Of a stretch of 64,000 nucleotides of DNA, positions 42,395 to 51,242 are shown piece by piece; positions within the stretch are counted from its first letter, which is position 1; the number at the start of each line of letters is the position of its first letter. Both the position numbers and the translations under genes were made by a program. The stretch lies in the NCBI GenBank assembly GCA_030427885.1, contig JAUICM010000003.1, forward strand, positions 434,001-498,000, given 5' to 3'. Below the pieces are notes generated by a model. It had not been told where the DNA came from. It did not search any database and saw only the letters and a list, made by a program, of their open reading frames with translations. Origin of the DNA: Rhodothermia bacterium (lineage in GTDB: Bacteria; Bacteroidota; Rhodothermia; Balneolales; Balneolaceae).

Positions 42395-43264
42395 TTATAC
42401 ACTACAAATATCAACGCCCTGCTTCAGAGATGCAAAAACGTCTTTTCTGGCAGGTATGAACTCCTGAGCTACAAAACCTTTGAAGTCAAGATCTGAAATG
42501 GCCTCCATAATGGCTTTGTAATTCAATTCCTGTGTGTCATCGATCTCGTTCCTGCCCGGTACACCTCCGGTATGGAAATGAGCGATATAGTCGATGTTAT
42601 CCCGAATGGTTCTGATCACATCCCCTTCCATGATCTGCATATGGTATATATCGTACAGTAATTTGAAATTATCCAGGCCAAGCTTTTCACATAGTGCAAC
42701 TCCCCATGCAGTGTGGTCACATTGATATCCCTTATGGTCCACTTTTGAGTTTAGCAGCTCCATCACCACCTTAAGGCCATACTCACTGGCTTTTTTAACA
42801 ACAGGCTCCAGTCCAATCGCACAATTTTCAATTCCCTGTTCCTCAGTAAGCCCTTCCCTTCTGTTGCCTGAAAAGCAGATCACGTTGGTAAATCCTGCAT
42901 CTGCAACTTTCGGGAACAATGCCTCATAGTCTTTATACAGCTGGGTATGAAGGGAGGGATCATTGAACCCATCCGTTAAATTGAGTGGCACCTGATTTAC
43001 CATCGCGCAGGTCAGCCCGTAGCTTTTAACCGTTTCAAAATCTTCTGGGTTGATTAATTCCACCGATTCTATACCAATCGATACTGAAAACTCGCAAAGC
43101 TCTTCCAGAGTTTTTCCCCCATATGGCCACCGGCAAACTGAGTGTCTGAATGTCTGTTTATCTGGCCTGCGGTTTTCAGTTGCTTCAGACTCTGATGACC
43201 CCAAAGCTCCGATCAACGGAAGGCTGGCTATTCCTTTTAGTGCGTCTTTTCTGGATATCTTCAT
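42395..43264 (-). CDS. Hydroxypyruvate isomerase/xylose isomerase-like TIM barrel protein with export signal
   Basis: Start 43264 (MKISRKDALKG) is chosen because it opens a Tat-like signal (SRKDALKGIASLPLIGALG); the frame extends 8 codons further. The TIM barrel (about 45-289) has SIGIESVELINPEDF, NVICFSGNRREGLTEEQG, KVVMELLNS (metal Glu), LLYDIYHMQIMEGDV (Asp and His), AHFHTGGVPGRNEID and AQEFIPARKD (last Glu). That set matches hydroxypyruvate isomerase-like sugar isomerases. The export signal suggests a periplasmic sugar isomerase or epimerase acting with the GMC enzyme encoded divergently. Confidence 0.82.
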   Translation of the reverse strand: MKISRKDALKGIASLPLIGALGSSESEATENRRPDKQTFRHSVCRWPYGGKTLEELCEFSVSIGIESVELINPEDFETVKSYGLTCAMVNQVPLNLTDGFNDPSLHTQLYKDYEALFPKVADAGFTNVICFSGNRREGLTEEQGIENCAIGLEPVVKKASEYGLKVVMELLNSKVDHKGYQCDHTAWGVALCEKLGLDNFKLLYDIYHMQIMEGDVIRTIRDNIDYIAHFHTGGVPGRNEIDDTQELNYKAIMEAISDLDFKGFVAQEFIPARKDVFASLKQGVDICSV

Positions 43265-43377
43265 GTTTACAAATTTTAGGTGCTCCAATTATTATTATTG
43301 AAAGCGTTTTTCTATAATCAGGTTAGCAAGAAAATACTTCTATTTTATTAGCAGACAAGTAACAATTATTATTTCTT

Positions 43378-45075
43378 ATGCGCCTTAACCTTAATGCAAA
43401 AAAACAAAATACCTATGACGCTATTGTCGTAGGCAGCGGAATTAGCGGTGGTTGGGCCGCTAAGGAGTTGACCGAAAAAGGGCTTAAAACAATTATGCTG
43501 GAAAGGGGGAGACAGGTAGAACATATTAAAGACTACCCGACCACTACTACAGAGCCCTGGGATCTTCCACATAATGACCGACTCACTCCTGAAGAGTTAA
43601 AAGACTATAAGAAGCAAAACCGGACCGGTTATACTGTTCGCCAATCGACCAAGCACTGGTGGGTTAAGGATACTGAACATCCTTATACAGAAGTTAAGCG
43701 ATTCGACTGGATGAGGGGATATCATGTTGGGGGTCGCTCTCTGCTTTGGGGACGTCAGTCCTATAGATTAAGTCCAATGGACTTTGAATCGAACTTAAAA
43801 GACGGACATGGCGTGGATTGGCCTATTCGCTACGAAGATATCGCCCCCTGGTATGATTATGTTGAAGGTCATGCCGGCATAAATGGATCCAAAGACGGTT
43901 TACCACAGTTACCCGATGGTAACTTTCTGCCACCCATGGAAATGAACTGTGTTGAAAAAGAGGTAAAGAAAAGGATCGAGGCCAAATTCAAGGGTCGAAA
44001 TATGATCATCGGTCGTTCAGCTAACCTCACTCAACCTCATAAAGGGCGGGCCAACTGCCAGTATCGTAATATGTGTATTCGCGGGTGTCCATTTGGTGCT
44101 TACTTCAGTACCCAATCATCAACCCTTCCTCCCGCTATGGCAACCGGGAATCTCACTCTTCGTCCTGATTCGATCGTGACTGAAGTACTTTATGATCCTG
44201 AGACACAGAAAGCAACTGGTGTTCGGGTATTGGATACTGAGACCAGAGAATACACCGAATATTATGCTAAGATCGTGTTCCTTTGTGCCTCTACTGTAGG
44301 AAGTACCTGGATCTTGTTGAACTCGAAAGAACACTTTCCACACGGAATGGGTAATGCTTCCGGTGAACTTGGCCACAATATGATGGACCACCACCTGGGC
44401 CCTGGCGCCTCAGGCCGTTACGATGGATTTAATGACATGTATTATTATGGCCGTCGTCCAAATGGTATTTACATTCCTCGTTTTCGAAACCTGGGCAAAC
44501 AGGAAACAAATTACTTACGTGGTTTTGGATATCAGGGTGGAGCCTCAAGAAGCGGTTGGGCTAAAAATGTGGCTGAACTGAGCATCGGTCCTGCTATCAA
44601 AGAGGAAGTGAACGAACCCGGTTCATGGTCTTTTGGGCTTACCGGTTTCGGCGAGTGGCTGCCTGATCATAATAATAAAATGTGGCTCACTGATGATGTT
44701 AAAGATATCTATGGTCTGCCGACCGTCGTTTTTGATGTTGGATACGGCGATAACGAACTCAAAATGCGTGAAGATATGGCTGACTCCGCAGCGGAGATGC
44801 TGGAAGCTGCTGGCATCAAAGACGTGAGTAAGAGAAACAGCGACCCATCCCCCGGACTTGGAATTCATGAAATGGGTACTGCCCGAATGGGACGTGACCC
44901 AAAGACCTCTGTTCTTAATAAATGGAATCAGGTTCATGAGGTTCAGAATGTGTTTGTAACTGATGGATCGGCAATGGCTTCTTCAGGATGCCAAAACCCA
45001 TCCCTCACCTACATGGCACTTACAGCCCGGGCTGCTGATTTCGCCGTAAAAGAATTGAAAAAAGGAAACCTATAA
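43378..45075 (+). CDS. GMC family flavin oxidoreductase (sugar or alcohol dehydrogenase large subunit)
   Basis: The 565 residues have an FAD-binding IVVGSGISGGWAAKELTEKG near 12-31 and a GMC C-terminal block from GIHEMGTARMGRDP near 490 to QNVFVTDGSAMASSGCQNPSLTYMALTARAADF. MCIRGCPFGAYFSTQSSTLPPA matches the gluconate/fructose/glucose dehydrogenase branch. It oxidises a sugar or polyol and passes electrons to a membrane acceptor, usually with the small subunit encoded 5 bases downstream. It has no export signal of its own; in this branch the small subunit may carry the complex through the Tat pathway. Confidence 0.9.
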   Translation: MRLNLNAKKQNTYDAIVVGSGISGGWAAKELTEKGLKTIMLERGRQVEHIKDYPTTTTEPWDLPHNDRLTPEELKDYKKQNRTGYTVRQSTKHWWVKDTEHPYTEVKRFDWMRGYHVGGRSLLWGRQSYRLSPMDFESNLKDGHGVDWPIRYEDIAPWYDYVEGHAGINGSKDGLPQLPDGNFLPPMEMNCVEKEVKKRIEAKFKGRNMIIGRSANLTQPHKGRANCQYRNMCIRGCPFGAYFSTQSSTLPPAMATGNLTLRPDSIVTEVLYDPETQKATGVRVLDTETREYTEYYAKIVFLCASTVGSTWILLNSKEHFPHGMGNASGELGHNMMDHHLGPGASGRYDGFNDMYYYGRRPNGIYIPRFRNLGKQETNYLRGFGYQGGASRSGWAKNVAELSIGPAIKEEVNEPGSWSFGLTGFGEWLPDHNNKMWLTDDVKDIYGLPTVVFDVGYGDNELKMREDMADSAAEMLEAAGIKDVSKRNSDPSPGLGIHEMGTARMGRDPKTSVLNKWNQVHEVQNVFVTDGSAMASSGCQNPSLTYMALTARAADFAVKELKKGNL

Positions 45076-45080
45076 GAGCC

Positions 45081-45671
45081 ATGTCTGATCAAACCAAAAA
45101 TCTTATCAACAGAAAAGAAGCATTAAAGCGAACTGCTTTGCTGCTGGGAGGTGCTATCAGCGCCCCAACCGTACTGGGATTCTTAAATGGATGCTCCGCT
45201 ACTCCCGGACGGGAAGCGATCCATTTTCCCGAATCTGATCTTGAGTTCATCGCTCAAATATCTGATATCATTATTCCCGATACCGACACCGATGGTGCCC
45301 GAAAAGTAGGTGTGCCAGCTTACATCGAAGATCAGGTATTTGTTATGTGGAAAGAAGAAGACAAAAAAGAATTCCTCAAAGACATGGCTGATTTCAAGTC
45401 AAAAGCACAAAAAGAACTTGGAAAGCCATTCACTGAAGCAAGCAATAAAGAAAAAACCGACTTCATCTATAAAGAACACGAAGCGGTATTTGGTGGCGAT
45501 GTAAACTGGGATCACCCCCGTCCATTTATCTGGAAGATGAAAGAGCTCACCATCTCCGGTTATTTTTCATCCGAAGTAGGTATGACCCAGGTTTTGCAAT
45601 ATACTCAGGTACCGGGCCGCTATGATGCCTGTATTACTTTCGAAGAAGCCGGGGGACGGGTTTTCGCCTGA
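45081..45671 (+). CDS. Gluconate 2-dehydrogenase subunit 3 family protein
   Basis: The 196 residues open with a Tat-like signal (NRKEALKRTALLLGGAISAP) followed by FLNGC, a possible lipobox. The domain has DLEFIAQISDIIIPDTDTDGARKVGVPAYIEDQV, the family signature with PDTDTPGAxxAxVxxFID, then FKSKAQKELGKPFTEASNKEK and GYFSSEVGMTQVL. Subunit 3 is the small partner of GMC dehydrogenases and probably carries them through the Tat system. It is 5 bases after the GMC gene and ends in a strong terminator. Confidence 0.9.
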   Translation: MSDQTKNLINRKEALKRTALLLGGAISAPTVLGFLNGCSATPGREAIHFPESDLEFIAQISDIIIPDTDTDGARKVGVPAYIEDQVFVMWKEEDKKEFLKDMADFKSKAQKELGKPFTEASNKEKTDFIYKEHEAVFGGDVNWDHPRPFIWKMKELTISGYFSSEVGMTQVLQYTQVPGRYDACITFEEAGGRVFA

Positions 45672-45690
45672 TATGCGGTTTGATTTTTTT

Positions 45691-45719
45691 AAAGGCGACT
45701 CGCACGAGTCGCCTTTTTT
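45691..45719 (+). terminator. Strong intrinsic terminator after the GMC operon
   Basis: GGCGACTCG (45694-45702) and CGAGTCGCC (45705-45713) pair perfectly, extended by AAA and TTT, around a 2-base loop; six T residues follow. It lies 19 bases after the stop at 45671. Confidence 0.92.
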
Positions 45720-45820
45720 CATATCCCCTTCATAATTATTCCCTTCTTTTTCTGATAATGGTTCTTTGTAGATAGGAAACCTTATCCGGGAACCTGCTGA
45801 ACCAAAATACAGGGGGTATT

Positions 45821-46525
45821 ATGGCAAAAGGAGTAAACCAACTAATCGACGAACAACTTCGGTTCTGGACACAACGAAGCATTTCTGATCATAAATTCAG
45901 GCAACCCGAAAAACGACTTCCCGTCATCACAATATCCCGTGAATTTGGAGCTAAAGGCGCTGCCCTGGCAAAAAAGATAGGCGAGCAGCTGGGCTTTAAG
46001 GTTTGGGATAAAGACCTTTTGCTGATGATAAGTGAGCAGATCGGGGGAAATAAAAGCTTCATCTATTCTCTGGATGAAAAAACCCGTGATCTGCTAGAAG
46101 ACACCATTTTCGCGTTCATGAATCAAAAAGGAACCAACCTGAATTACCTGCTCCACCTGATCAAAATGGTACAGGCTATTGAGAAGCATGGCAATAGTAT
46201 CATTGTTGGACGTGGTGCAAACTATATTTGCAAGGATCCACAGGCTTTCCATGTGCGGGTGGTAGCGCCACTTAAAAATCGGGTAAACAAATATGCCTAT
46301 CGTGAGGAGATCCCATGGAATGAAGCCTCTATGATCGTGAAACAGGTGGACTCAGAACGCCGGGATTTCATCAGGCATAATTTCAATCATGACGTGGACT
46401 GTTCATCCGATTATGATCTGGTTCTGAATTCAGGAACCTATGACCTGGATGAATTGTCTGAGATCTGTATTCAAGCCTATGAAACTAAGATCGGTAGACA
46501 AGTTCGCCAGCTGGAGACTGTTTAA
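45821..46525 (+). CDS. Cytidylate kinase-like family protein
   Basis: A 234-residue protein with ITISREFGAKGAALAKKIGEQLGFKVWDKDLL at about 36-66, the modified P-loop of the cytidylate-kinase-like (AAA_26/cytidylate kinase 2) group, then GNSIIVGRGANYICKD near 128-143 and FHVRVVAPLKNRV near 146. GGGGG lies 7 bases before ATG. These proteins share the NMP-kinase fold, but their substrates are uncertain. The stop overlaps the stop of the convergent gene at 46522. Confidence 0.85.
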   Translation: MAKGVNQLIDEQLRFWTQRSISDHKFRQPEKRLPVITISREFGAKGAALAKKIGEQLGFKVWDKDLLLMISEQIGGNKSFIYSLDEKTRDLLEDTIFAFMNQKGTNLNYLLHLIKMVQAIEKHGNSIIVGRGANYICKDPQAFHVRVVAPLKNRVNKYAYREEIPWNEASMIVKQVDSERRDFIRHNFNHDVDCSSDYDLVLNSGTYDLDELSEICIQAYETKIGRQVRQLETV

Positions 46526-47151
46526 TACTTTTCTGCTTTCGAATAAAATGCTCTTTCAAAGTCTATCTTCAACTCTCCCTTTTTAATACGGAGCTCTAGT
46601 GATGGCTCATACTTTGTTTTAACCTGTATTACTTCATTCTCTGAACCAAAAGGAAACCATAAAAACATATTTCTCCAGGTATCGATCTTAACAGAGATTA
46701 CATTCCAGGGTAAAAATAATGAGACCGATCTTAACCCCAGTTTTGCTGAATCAATTAGATAAATTCCTTTATCGTCCAAACTAAACTTTCCGGATAATTC
46801 ATTTCTGAAACCATTTAACTCTATTTGATTAATAAAGAGATCCAGGCTCTTTTTCTTTCCCTTGTACTCATATGCCTTAATTAGTTTCTCCCAGTCAATA
46901 TGGTTTCTGAGAAACAAACTGTCCACTAAATATATACAGATAAAAAAGCCTCCAAAAATGACCCATAGGATATTATCTTTCAAAAACTGATTGGTTACCT
47001 GGTTACTGGCTTGATCAAGTATTGTAAAAAAACTTTCTTGGATAGGACTAATTATTAATAGAAATACTAACAAGGGGACAACAACCAGAAGATCCTTAGG
47101 TCTTGGCTTTTGACCTGTCTTTCTGAAAAGAAAATAGAATAGGTCCATCAC
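46522..47151 (-). CDS. Membrane protein of unknown function in the ABC/lgt operon
   Basis: The 209 residues have two transmembrane helices (about 22-42 and 62-80) and a cytoplasmic beta-rich C-terminal domain (GKFSLDDKGIYLIDSAKLG, LFLPWNVISVKIDTWRN). The gene is rich in A and T compared with its operon neighbours. It overlaps the ABC ATPase gene by 4 bases (ATGA-type) and its stop overlaps that of the cytidylate-kinase-like gene. I do not recognise a family; it may be an accessory of the ABC system. Confidence 0.65.
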   Translation of the reverse strand: MMDLFYFLFRKTGQKPRPKDLLVVVPLLVFLLIISPIQESFFTILDQASNQVTNQFLKDNILWVIFGGFFICIYLVDSLFLRNHIDWEKLIKAYEYKGKKKSLDLFINQIELNGFRNELSGKFSLDDKGIYLIDSAKLGLRSVSLFLPWNVISVKIDTWRNMFLWFPFGSENEVIQVKTKYEPSLELRIKKGELKIDFERAFYSKAEKY

Positions 47152-47909
47152 AACCAGTCTACAATATCATCCTTCCGCTCTACCTCCACATACTTCTCGA
47201 AGATCTGGTGGAGACTGGAATCTTTTTGTAGCTCTTTACGGCTTACCGAATCAAGATAGGCGGTAATATGACCTTTGTGCAGGATAGCGATGTCATCACA
47301 CAGGTTTTCGATCACTTCCAGAATATGACTGGTGATAATAATGGTTACCCCTTTGGCTTTCAGGCGCCGGATCACTGTCTTCATGCGTTCGATGGAGATC
47401 ACATCTACAGCTTCAAAAGGCTCGTCAAGTAACATCACCTTTGGTTCAACCAACACTGCTGTTACAAACGCCAGCTTTTTACGGCTTCCTGAAGAAAGCT
47501 TGTTCACTTTTATCTTCGCGAAATCTTTGATCTCAAAGAAATCCATCAGTGAGTACGCCTTCTCAATCAGTCCGTCTTTACTGATTTCATAGATATCACA
47601 CACATATTCTATGAACTCCAGGCTGGTAAATTGCTCAAAAAGCAGCGGTGGTTGTAGTACCGACGATAGTTGCCTTTTGATCTCCAGCTCGTTCTTTGTA
47701 TCCAGGGGCAGTCCCTTTATATAGATCTCTCCGTCATCAAAATTAAGTAATCCCGTAAGAACTCCGATCAAAGTGCTTTTTCCGGCACCATTCGGACCAA
47801 TCAAGCCAAAAACCGTTCCCTCCGGCACTTCAAGATTCAGTCCTTCCAGAACAACCGTGTCTTCGTAACTTTTAACCAGTTCTTTTATGGATATAGCTGA
47901 TTCAGGCAT
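47148..47909 (-). CDS. ABC transporter ATP-binding protein
   Basis: Start 47909 (MPESAISIKELVKSYED) is chosen over ATG 47963, which would add residues coded within lgt. The 253 residues are one ATPase: Walker A GPNGAGKST near 38-46, LSSGSRKKLAFVTAVL signature, Walker B VMLLDEPFEAVD, and SHILEVIENLCDDIAIL. The S-G-S-R-K-K signature is a slight variant of LSGGQ. It resembles ATPases of ABC-2-type exporters. The cognate permease is probably the 516-residue protein at 48811. It overlaps the lgt stop by 8 bases (ATGCCTGA). Confidence 0.9.
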   Translation of the reverse strand: MPESAISIKELVKSYEDTVVLEGLNLEVPEGTVFGLIGPNGAGKSTLIGVLTGLLNFDDGEIYIKGLPLDTKNELEIKRQLSSVLQPPLLFEQFTSLEFIEYVCDIYEISKDGLIEKAYSLMDFFEIKDFAKIKVNKLSSGSRKKLAFVTAVLVEPKVMLLDEPFEAVDVISIERMKTVIRRLKAKGVTIIITSHILEVIENLCDDIAILHKGHITAYLDSVSRKELQKDSSLHQIFEKYVEVERKDDIVDWL

Positions 47910-48768
47910 TCGATTTTCGTTTTGAATAGTACCTGATCGCATACATGATCGTGAAGAGACCATACGCTAGCAGCACTAACTGGAGATTAGTCATATTTGC
48001 AAAGGCAATGAATTCACGATCTCCGCGAATGAATTCCAGTGCAAATCTCAGTAGGGCATAGCCACCCGTGTGTATAAAAAAGATCAGAGGTGATGTCTTA
48101 TCTGAATTCCAGATCTTATGAAACACCCACAAAACGATCCCCATCAGGGCAAGGTCGCCAAACATTTCATAAAGCTGGGTTGGGTGTAATGCTGCACTTA
48201 CTGTTGAAGCCTGATCAACCAATCCATGCTGATAGGACCACTGCCATGCTGAACTGGACAAACCGTAGTCTGTTTCAAAAGCCGGAACAGTAGTTCCGTA
48301 TCTCGGGAAATGAACCCCAAAGATTGAGTTTGTTGCTACTCCGTGTGCATCACCATTGAGAAAACATCCTATACGCCCGATAGCCTGAGCAAACAAAATA
48401 CCCGGGGACAGTAATGAGAAGTACTCAAAGTAATTCATTTTCTTACGGCGGGTAAACAGCAGACCACCGACCATCCCGCCAACAAGTCCACCTGTAATAC
48501 TGTTTCCTGCCCCTGAAAGACTGAACAAAACTCCCGGATTCTCCAGGAATAGATCCAGATTCCAGAAAAGATAGTGCGATAGGCGGGCTCCGATAAGCGC
48601 CCCGATAATTGACCAGGTAATTAATCCGTCAAAAAGATCCAGTTTGCCTCCATATTTCTTAACCCTTTTATAGGCTATGAATACACCGATTGCTATGGAT
48701 ATGAGAAAATATATCCCTTCATAGAAATAGATCTTATTGAATCCCAGATCAAGGTGTATTGGTAACAT
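47902..48768 (-). CDS. lgt: Prolipoprotein diacylglyceryl transferase
   Basis: A 288-residue inner-membrane enzyme with about seven helices that moves diacylglycerol from phosphatidylglycerol to the lipobox cysteine. The signature GRIGCFLNGDAHG near 129-141 carries the catalytic-region Arg and Asn, and LHPTQLYEMFGDLAL near 194 and LEFIRGDRE near 251 are also conserved. Many lipoproteins in the window (M19, propeller, phytase-like, PQQ enzyme) need it. It lies between a permease-like gene and its likely ATPase, which it overlaps by 8 bases. Confidence 0.95.
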   Translation of the reverse strand: MLPIHLDLGFNKIYFYEGIYFLISIAIGVFIAYKRVKKYGGKLDLFDGLITWSIIGALIGARLSHYLFWNLDLFLENPGVLFSLSGAGNSITGGLVGGMVGGLLFTRRKKMNYFEYFSLLSPGILFAQAIGRIGCFLNGDAHGVATNSIFGVHFPRYGTTVPAFETDYGLSSSAWQWSYQHGLVDQASTVSAALHPTQLYEMFGDLALMGIVLWVFHKIWNSDKTSPLIFFIHTGGYALLRFALEFIRGDREFIAFANMTNLQLVLLAYGLFTIMYAIRYYSKRKSNA

Positions 48769-48810
48769 GCAGAAAAAGTTTGATTAAAAAATGGACCTCA
48801 AAGGTACTAA

Positions 48811-50361
48811 TTATAGCTCACTCCAAATACGCATTAATATTCTTTTTTTGAAAAGATTTACGAGCACATCCATATGTCGCCACAGATAAACTCCCATCAC
48901 AATGATCACAGTTCCCATAATAGTAAGCCGGTACCATTCTAATCCATTCAAAGGAACGAACACAAGGTATCCAACTGAAAATATGGTGAATGATATTGCG
49001 AAGGTTACCTTTTGAGATATGATAGGATGCTTATAACTGAATGATGAATATGTAGCTTTTTGGTATTGATAGTAGGAGCTCCAGATAAAAAGCAGCATAA
49101 AACACAGAAACATGAACGTATTTGCTACAAAAATGTTGATCGCTTCTCCGATCTCTGGAATCACAAGCAATTCAAATACTGTGATCACATAAAAAACCAG
49201 CAATGGTAGGATGATCACACCCAGAAATCTTTCTTTCAGTTGTTTCTCCAGCTTCACCGGAAACTGCAGATGAAGTAACAACTCGCGATTTTCATACCCA
49301 TACATATTTGCCATTCCCATAGCGAGCAAAGCAACGGGTATACCAGCCAATATGGTTGGGATCGCAATGGTCTTGGCTATCTCATATTCAAGATTCATCA
49401 ACAATGGGACATAAATGATAGGAATGATCGCCAAAGTTAGTACCTGCAAACGGTTATACGGGTGAATCATCACATAGTAATAGTATTTACCGGCATTCCT
49501 TCCAAGCAACTTTCTTAGCACATTCCAGAGATTACTGCTGGCCTCTTCAATTTTTCTTAACGCTGGCTTATGCAGGCCTTCGCAGGTTTTATTAAAATGA
49601 TCAAGCAGAATAAATACGATCAATACTGTCATGAAAACGAACATGACCAACGCGTTTTGGAACCCATAATCTGTGCGAGCCGATTGGATCAGCAATCCCC
49701 CTGGTATCCAGGATAGAAATTCATTCACTGTCTCAACTCTTGGTATGATCTCAAACAGTAATTTCGACTTGTTCTCTGAGAAAAGAGCCATCATCTGAAA
49801 TAACGAAAACACCAGGATCAGAAACCCAATAACCACTGCTATAAAACGTCGTTCCACGATCTGTAGAAACCGGTGTTTTATGGAATAGATGAGTACATAG
49901 TTCAGTAATACCCCGGAAATAACCACGGGGATCTTATATGCTTCTCTGACCTGCACCAGCAGAAACACCATCCATGTAAAGTTGTAGATGATATTAACAG
50001 GATGGCAAAAACTTATCACCATCATATAGCGCGCCAGTCTTTTCAGAGGAAATCCAAATCCCAGCAACTTCCTGTTCTCTTCGATATTGAGCAGCCTCAG
50101 GTTCGTAAATGAAAAGTGCATCACCCAATAAGTGTTTGCAAATACCAGAAGAATGAACATATACACCGTGGGGGTAAGCCACGGCATCTGCATTTGCATC
50201 CAGGGGTCTGTGTCCATTAAAACCACCACTATGGCCGTTCCGATGAGATTCACCAGCATGATGGCCAGGAACATAATATACCCGATCATCAGTAATAGCT
50301 GAAACCGGTTTAGGTTGGAGAGGAAGATTCTCCAGTTAAGAAGCAGTAGTCGTGAAAACAT
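48811..50361 (-). CDS. ABC-2-like polytopic permease
   Basis: The 516 residues form about 12 transmembrane helices, with a cytoplasmic segment at about 268-300 (HKPALRKIEEASSNLWNVLRK). It resembles large permeases of ABC-2-type exporters found in Bacteroidota relatives, and the ATPase lies two genes on, past lgt. Signals for the family are only compositional (opening FSRLLLLNWRIFLSNLN; YENRELLLHLQFPV near 355). Substrate unknown. lgt begins 42 bases after it. Confidence 0.75.
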   Translation of the reverse strand: MFSRLLLLNWRIFLSNLNRFQLLLMIGYIMFLAIMLVNLIGTAIVVVLMDTDPWMQMQMPWLTPTVYMFILLVFANTYWVMHFSFTNLRLLNIEENRKLLGFGFPLKRLARYMMVISFCHPVNIIYNFTWMVFLLVQVREAYKIPVVISGVLLNYVLIYSIKHRFLQIVERRFIAVVIGFLILVFSLFQMMALFSENKSKLLFEIIPRVETVNEFLSWIPGGLLIQSARTDYGFQNALVMFVFMTVLIVFILLDHFNKTCEGLHKPALRKIEEASSNLWNVLRKLLGRNAGKYYYYVMIHPYNRLQVLTLAIIPIIYVPLLMNLEYEIAKTIAIPTILAGIPVALLAMGMANMYGYENRELLLHLQFPVKLEKQLKERFLGVIILPLLVFYVITVFELLVIPEIGEAINIFVANTFMFLCFMLLFIWSSYYQYQKATYSSFSYKHPIISQKVTFAISFTIFSVGYLVFVPLNGLEWYRLTIMGTVIIVMGVYLWRHMDVLVNLFKKRILMRIWSEL

Positions 50362-50514
50362 AGAAACTGATTTGTCCCCGACTTTTTACTTTAATTGCCC
50401 CGAGGGAGCTTTTTAATATTATTGAGGTAATTCTTACCGTCCTTTATTTCATGCTAAAGTAGCTAATGTTTACGGATATTATGAAATCTACTTTCATTAG
50501 AAAGATCAAAACAT

Positions 50515-50541
50515 AAAAAAAGGCGGCCTCTTAAGCCGCCT
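50515..50541 (-). terminator. Intrinsic terminator after the outer-membrane barrel gene
   Basis: On the minus strand AGGCGGC, a 7-base loop and GCCGCCT (50541 to 50521) are followed by six T residues (50520-50515). It lies 20 bases after the stop at 50562. The same stem could stop plus-strand transcripts less well. Confidence 0.88.
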
Positions 50542-50561
50542 GTAATTCCTGATGATTCTTC

Positions 50562-51152
50562 TCAAAACGCAACTGATGTCACAATTGAGAAAACTCCGTT
50601 TTTACCATCCGAGCCTGAGTCATCATCAAAGACATTGGTCAGACCTGCTGAGTAGCGACCTCCAACATTAAACCTTCCAATATCAACTCCTGCGCCAACA
50701 GTTACTCCAAATTCTGTTTTGTTAACCGCGTCTTCCACATTGATCGTGATGTTATCACCTGCTGCTTCCGCATTCATATTGAACGCCATATATGGCCCAA
50801 AAAATACTTCCGGCTTAACAGGACCCGGGGTAAAAAAGCCAAACTTTGCCAATACAGGTATCTCGATGTAATCGAGCTTTGCTGTTCCGTTGTCCACCTC
50901 AAACCCTTTTTGTGTATATACAAGCTCTGGCTGAATGGCCATGGGAGAAGCGGGCATTTTAAACGTTGCGAAAACACCGCCTCTGAACCCAAACCTGTTT
51001 TCCAGGTCGTCGGCATCGGTGTCATTCATATTGGCAATATTCAAACCGCCTGTAATTCCAACTTTAAGTGGTGTTTGTGCTTTAACGGGAGCTGCAACAA
51101 GTAGCAGAGCTCCCATGATCATTACTCCGCTGATGGTCTTTAAAAAATTCAT
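50562..51152 (-). CDS. Porin-family outer-membrane beta-barrel (OMP_b-brl_2-like)
   Basis: A 196-residue protein with signal peptide (1-25, cut after VKAQ) and eight-strand barrel pattern: LKVGITGGLNIANMN, FGFRGGVFATFKM, AIQPELVYTQKGFEV, LDYIEIPVLAKFGFF, KPEVFFGPYMAFNMN, EFGVTVGAGVDIGRFNVGGRYSAGL, FSIVTSVAF. The last residue is Phe, as needed for BAM insertion. Members of this PorT/OmpX-like group are small outer-membrane proteins without a known general role. Confidence 0.9.
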   Translation of the reverse strand: MNFLKTISGVMIMGALLLVAAPVKAQTPLKVGITGGLNIANMNDTDADDLENRFGFRGGVFATFKMPASPMAIQPELVYTQKGFEVDNGTAKLDYIEIPVLAKFGFFTPGPVKPEVFFGPYMAFNMNAEAAGDNITINVEDAVNKTEFGVTVGAGVDIGRFNVGGRYSAGLTNVFDDDSGSDGKNGVFSIVTSVAF

Positions 51153-51242
51153 ATCTGATATCTTTAATTGGATTTTTGTTTATCCAATGATACCCTGGTC
51201 AATGCGGATTGATTCTGATTCTAATGTTCGAGAATGAAGATT

